A stretch of DNA of 20,502 bases. It comes from Botryllus schlosseri. Its lineage: Eukaryota > Chordata > Ascidiacea > Stolidobranchia > Styelidae. Both the position numbers and the translations under genes were made by a program. The DNA is taken from contig ATSW01008024.1 in NCBI GenBank assembly GCA_000444245.1, positions 1 through 20,502 of the forward strand, given 5' to 3'. The notes under the pieces are model-generated. The model did no database searches and was not told where the DNA came from. It worked only from the letters and a program-made list of their open reading frames with translations. This document shows, piece by piece, positions 18,035 to 20,502 of the stretch; position 1 is the stretch's first letter, and each line of letters opens with the position of its first letter.

Positions 18035-18838
18035 TAGGGATGGTGTGAATCTCTGAAAGGTTCAGGTTCTGTGTGTGAACGTGAACCTCATGACGTCACG
18101 TGACGTCATATTGCTAATTCCAACCCTACATATCAGTGAAGTGATAGCATGTTAAAATACACGATACCGAGCGATGACTTTGAAGTAGGCGACATATTAC
18201 CGTTTTAAACGTCTCCAACTGTATCAACTGGGGAAATCAAATTATATAAGAATCCCATAAAATCAATATTCCCGTCACTTTGCCAACAATTTCGACGACG
18301 AATGGCAAGGGAATATATGCTTACGCCTTAACGGTCAACGCTGTAGACCGGAAAATGCATTCGGCGTCGAGTATTGCTACGTTGCTAAGCCTGCTAAATT
18401 TTTTACATCAGACATTGATATAAATTTCATTGATTGGTTGAATAAGCATCAATCGCTGACTACATTTAGTGTATTTGGCTCTGGATTTTGTGCGATTGCG
18501 CGTCAAGCTCACAACAGATAGTTACTAAATATTCAATAACAGAAAGCTTAATATTTCAAGCAAACTTTTGTAACAAATCAGGTAAAATTATTGAGATTGT
18601 CAAGGTGCATGCTAGTTCAGTGATGATTTTTAATGCTGCCTGCGCCATGCATAGAGTAGCCCGCAGTTGATATGCAATAAATTCCAATCAAAGATGTTAT
18701 GATGACGTGAAAATTGTAATATATGAAAAAGGTTCACAGTGCAGAAACTACCAACGTTCGTTTGTGAACGTGAACCTCTAACTTTCCGAGGTTCACACAC
18801 AGAATGCGAACGCGAACCTCACGTTCACGCCATCCCTA
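18035..18838. mobile_element. TAGGGATGG-ended hAT-like element with GAACGTGAACCTC repeats
   Basis: The left end TAGGGATGGTGTGAATCTCT and the reversed right end TAGGGATGGCGTGAACGTGA form an inverted repeat. It can be extended outward as TATTAGGGATGG on both sides. The word GTGAACGTGAACCTC is found near both ends, with further 'aggttc' and 'gaacct' copies. The element is about 804 bp. An interior frame (18488-18670) has no known domain. An exact 8-bp duplication is not seen (tagcctat and atattacc). TAGGG tips place it with hAT-like elements by resemblance only. Confidence 0.65.
18091..18108. promoter_or_regulatory. 18-bp palindrome of two CRE-like sites around CACGTG
   Basis: TGACGTCACGTGACGTCA is a perfect palindrome. 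It contains two full cAMP-response-element words (TGACGTCA) and, at the centre, an E-box (CACGTG). It lies in the left subterminal part of the 18035-18838 element. Known bZIP proteins bind TGACGTCA and some bHLH proteins bind CACGTG. Whether anything binds here is unknown. Confidence 0.5.
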
Positions 18839-19254
18839 ATATTACCGTTGTCTAAAACTGGCTGAAGTCCGATTTGCCTTTTTGGGTCAGCGTCCATGTA
18901 TTTTTGATGTGAGTAGCCTACGTTACGTTTTTACGGTCATATATGAAATAGAAAATGCGGAGACAACCTGTCTTACGCAACGCAGTTTTATGAAATATGT
19001 GTAACGCACGCGATTTCAAATTGAGGTGCAATCGGCGTCGACTATTACGAAGAATGGACATATCATTATTGTCGAAGGACACGGTCATGTAGGGCCGAGG
19101 TATTATTGCCGCCGATTTTTTCCGGCACAACACTTTGCCAAGCTGCATGTCGGCCAAAACGTCATATCTATACAAGTGTCCTGGCGTGTAATAGGTCAGC
19201 CCCGAAATACATGTGTCTATTAGTCCCGCACCCGCATGTCGTACACTTCCAGAC
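18839..19254. other. Unassigned sequence between two elements
   Basis: Several short overlapping frames on both strands (for example 18918-19175 minus and 19026-19223 plus) have no recognised domain and no splice signals to support them. No repeat ends are seen. Confidence 0.35.
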
Positions 19255-20150
19255 CAGTGTTGGGATCAAGTCACTACCTTCGAGTCACGATCAATTCGAG
19301 TCATTGCCTATTTTGAGTAGAGTCGAGTAAAGTAACTCGAATTTTGGAGGTGACTCGAGTCAATTCAAGTCGAGTTACATCTAAAAAGATGATGGAAATA
19401 CAGATTGATTTATTATTAATTATGAACCCAGCAACGAATATCGAATTGATTACACCTTCAACAGGGCGTTGCTTGGCTAACATATACATGTAAAACTACG
19501 AGTCCACGTCGGTAACTGTGTGCCAAATAGATATTGGAATGTGAAACCTCAGAAAGTTGAAACAAATTGATATGATGCAATACATGAATACACAACCAAA
19601 CTACACATCCAGCATATGAAACAATTAAAGCCTATACCAATTGTTGACAAGTCTATAAACCAATATATCAGTCCGATTTAAATTATGCAAGAGTTTAGAA
19701 AAGATTAGCGCTGAGCAGAGAGACACTGCTATTGACAGAATACTATATACTAATCTACGACAACGTAAGCTGTAATCATTATGTTTGCGGTAAATTTATT
19801 TGCGTAAAACCAGGCTGTGCAATCATTGAATGAATGGAGGCTCACACACATCGTATCAGGGAGTACAGGCACAGCGACTTATTGACACCGATTACTTGAC
19901 AACTTGAAATTGACTTGGAAATTTTACTTCAAGTCACGAGTAATGTTCCCTCTAAGCTGCGCGCAGTGTTGACACGCTCTCTGGGCGCAGCAAATCTAAG
20001 CTGCGCACAAAAAATTGAAGTGAAGATCGTTTCTTTAAGTCGTTAAGCACTGTTGTCCAAAGGACCGCGCAGTGAGTTGGTGAGTGCGCGCAGACTCGTA
20101 AAAAATTAGAGGGAACGCTGGTCACGAGTCAATCAATATTTCTGAGACTC
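19255..20150. mobile_element. CTCGAGTC-type element interrupted by a younger insertion
   Basis: It starts CAGTGTTGGGATCAAGTCAC at 19255 and continues with many CGAGTC/GACTCG words up to about 19375 (cgagtcacg, ttcgagtcattg, tgactcgagtcaattc). Similar words return at 19910-19940 (ttgacttgg, caagtcacgag) and at 20121-20150 (gtcacgagtcaatc, gagactcagg). The right tip is not clear and may have been cut by the next element. The first tip resembles the 8019 fragment more than the 12846 element, so there are probably two subfamilies. The middle (19380-19880) is unassigned. Confidence 0.5.
19941..20120. mobile_element. 180-bp miniature hAT element with perfect 8-bp duplication
   Basis: The left end TAATGTTCCCTCTAAGCTGC and the reversed right end CAGCGTTCCCTCTAATTTTT share GTTCCCTCTAA. 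GTCACGAG is repeated exactly at 19933-19940 and 20121-20128, an 8-bp target duplication. The interior is rich in 'ctgcgcgcag', 'gcgcagc' and 'gtgcgcgcag' words facing both ways. The 'GTTCCCTCTAAGCTGCGC' type of end is familiar from animal hAT elements. It has no coding capacity. It sits inside the 19255 element and is therefore younger than it. Confidence 0.88.
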
Positions 20151-20151
20151 A

Positions 20152-20502
20152 GGGTGGGTTTCAAAAAGTTGTCTTAATTTAGACCTGGCTTAAGGCCAGT
20201 GATTGACTTGCTCAAGACGCCAGACGTCGGCGGTCTTAATTCGGTTTCAAATGTCAATTTGGCGCCGCGCTCGGCCAAGTCCGTTAGTTGCGAGTAATTA
20301 CTGTCTACTTCGTCGCTGTAGCGAGTTCAACACGGAACCGAGGCCAGTTGTTATTGTTTTGAGTTGCTTGCTGATGTCGTATAGTATGTTAGCGATGCAG
20401 TGAAGGAATACGGAGTTGCTTGAGTTGTTGAAATTTACGGACGGATGATCAGAACGGAACCCCGAGGAAGTATCTGGCAAATGATCAGCACGTTATCGCA
20501 AA
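20152..20502. mobile_element. Possible Harbinger-type left end, cut by the window edge
   Basis: From 20152 the sequence reads GGGTGGGTTTCAAAAAGTTG, then 'tcttaatttagacctggctt', then 'aaggcc' and 'ggtcttaatt'. GGG tips followed by 'gtttca' and repeated 'cttaa/ttaag' words are common in animal Harbinger elements. The preceding three bases are tca, and the partner flank is outside the window. Overlapping frames on both strands occur at 20203-20480. The minus-strand one, with IANILYDISKQLKTITTGL, looks somewhat protein-like but is unidentified. Confidence 0.3.

Overview
The window is animal nuclear DNA: AT-rich, with no long intact reading frame, and largely built from short DNA transposons and tRNA-derived SINEs. 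I cannot name the species. The large variety of hAT-type miniature elements, the PIF/Harbinger relic, the SINEs, and the frequent words of the 'taggcctac' kind would fit a marine invertebrate deuterostome (tunicate, lancelet, hemichordate or echinoderm). That is an impression, not proof. Scattered N bases (about 8202-9026, 11769 and 12309) show a draft or polymorphic assembly. I see no bacterial, organellar or rRNA sequence and no CRISPR array.

Layout from left to right. 1-900: a diverged direct duplication, then a lone hAT end at about 902. 903-3300: no identified repeat, only small uninterpreted frames. 3311-3588: a tRNA-derived SINE on the minus strand with a GA/CT tail. 3657-4222: a small ATG exon with a good donor and a later good acceptor, the best candidate for host coding sequence. 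4254-8452: a hAT-type element whose ends match, holding a broken PIF/Harbinger transposon with recognisable transposase motifs (4519-5814), a coding-like open stretch (6017-6298) and a very long inverted-repeat (foldback) element (6299-7920). 8603-9898: a hAT-like element with TACTTGAGTA-type ends. 10124-11088: a second, rearranged copy of the foldback element, followed by one end of a GATTACGATTAC-type element. 12846-13202 and 13274-13782: two short elements, each with a perfect 8-bp target duplication. 14556-15429: a hAT-type element with AAGAGCCATA repeats. 15836-15934: a 99-bp element, followed directly by a lone hAT end at 15956. 16667-16746: a SINE tail. 16915-17192: a full SINE with a perfect 14-bp target duplication. 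18035-18838: a TAGGGATGG-ended element carrying an 18-bp palindrome made of two CRE-like sites. 19255 to about 20150: a CTCGAGTC-type element interrupted by a 180-bp miniature element with its own perfect 8-bp duplication. From about 20152: a possible second Harbinger-type end, cut by the window edge.

No set of cooperating genes is visible. The likeliest reading is an intergenic or large intronic region used repeatedly as a landing site by hAT-family elements. The least familiar item is the foldback family (two copies, arms of roughly 0.8 kb). I can give its structure but not its superfamily.
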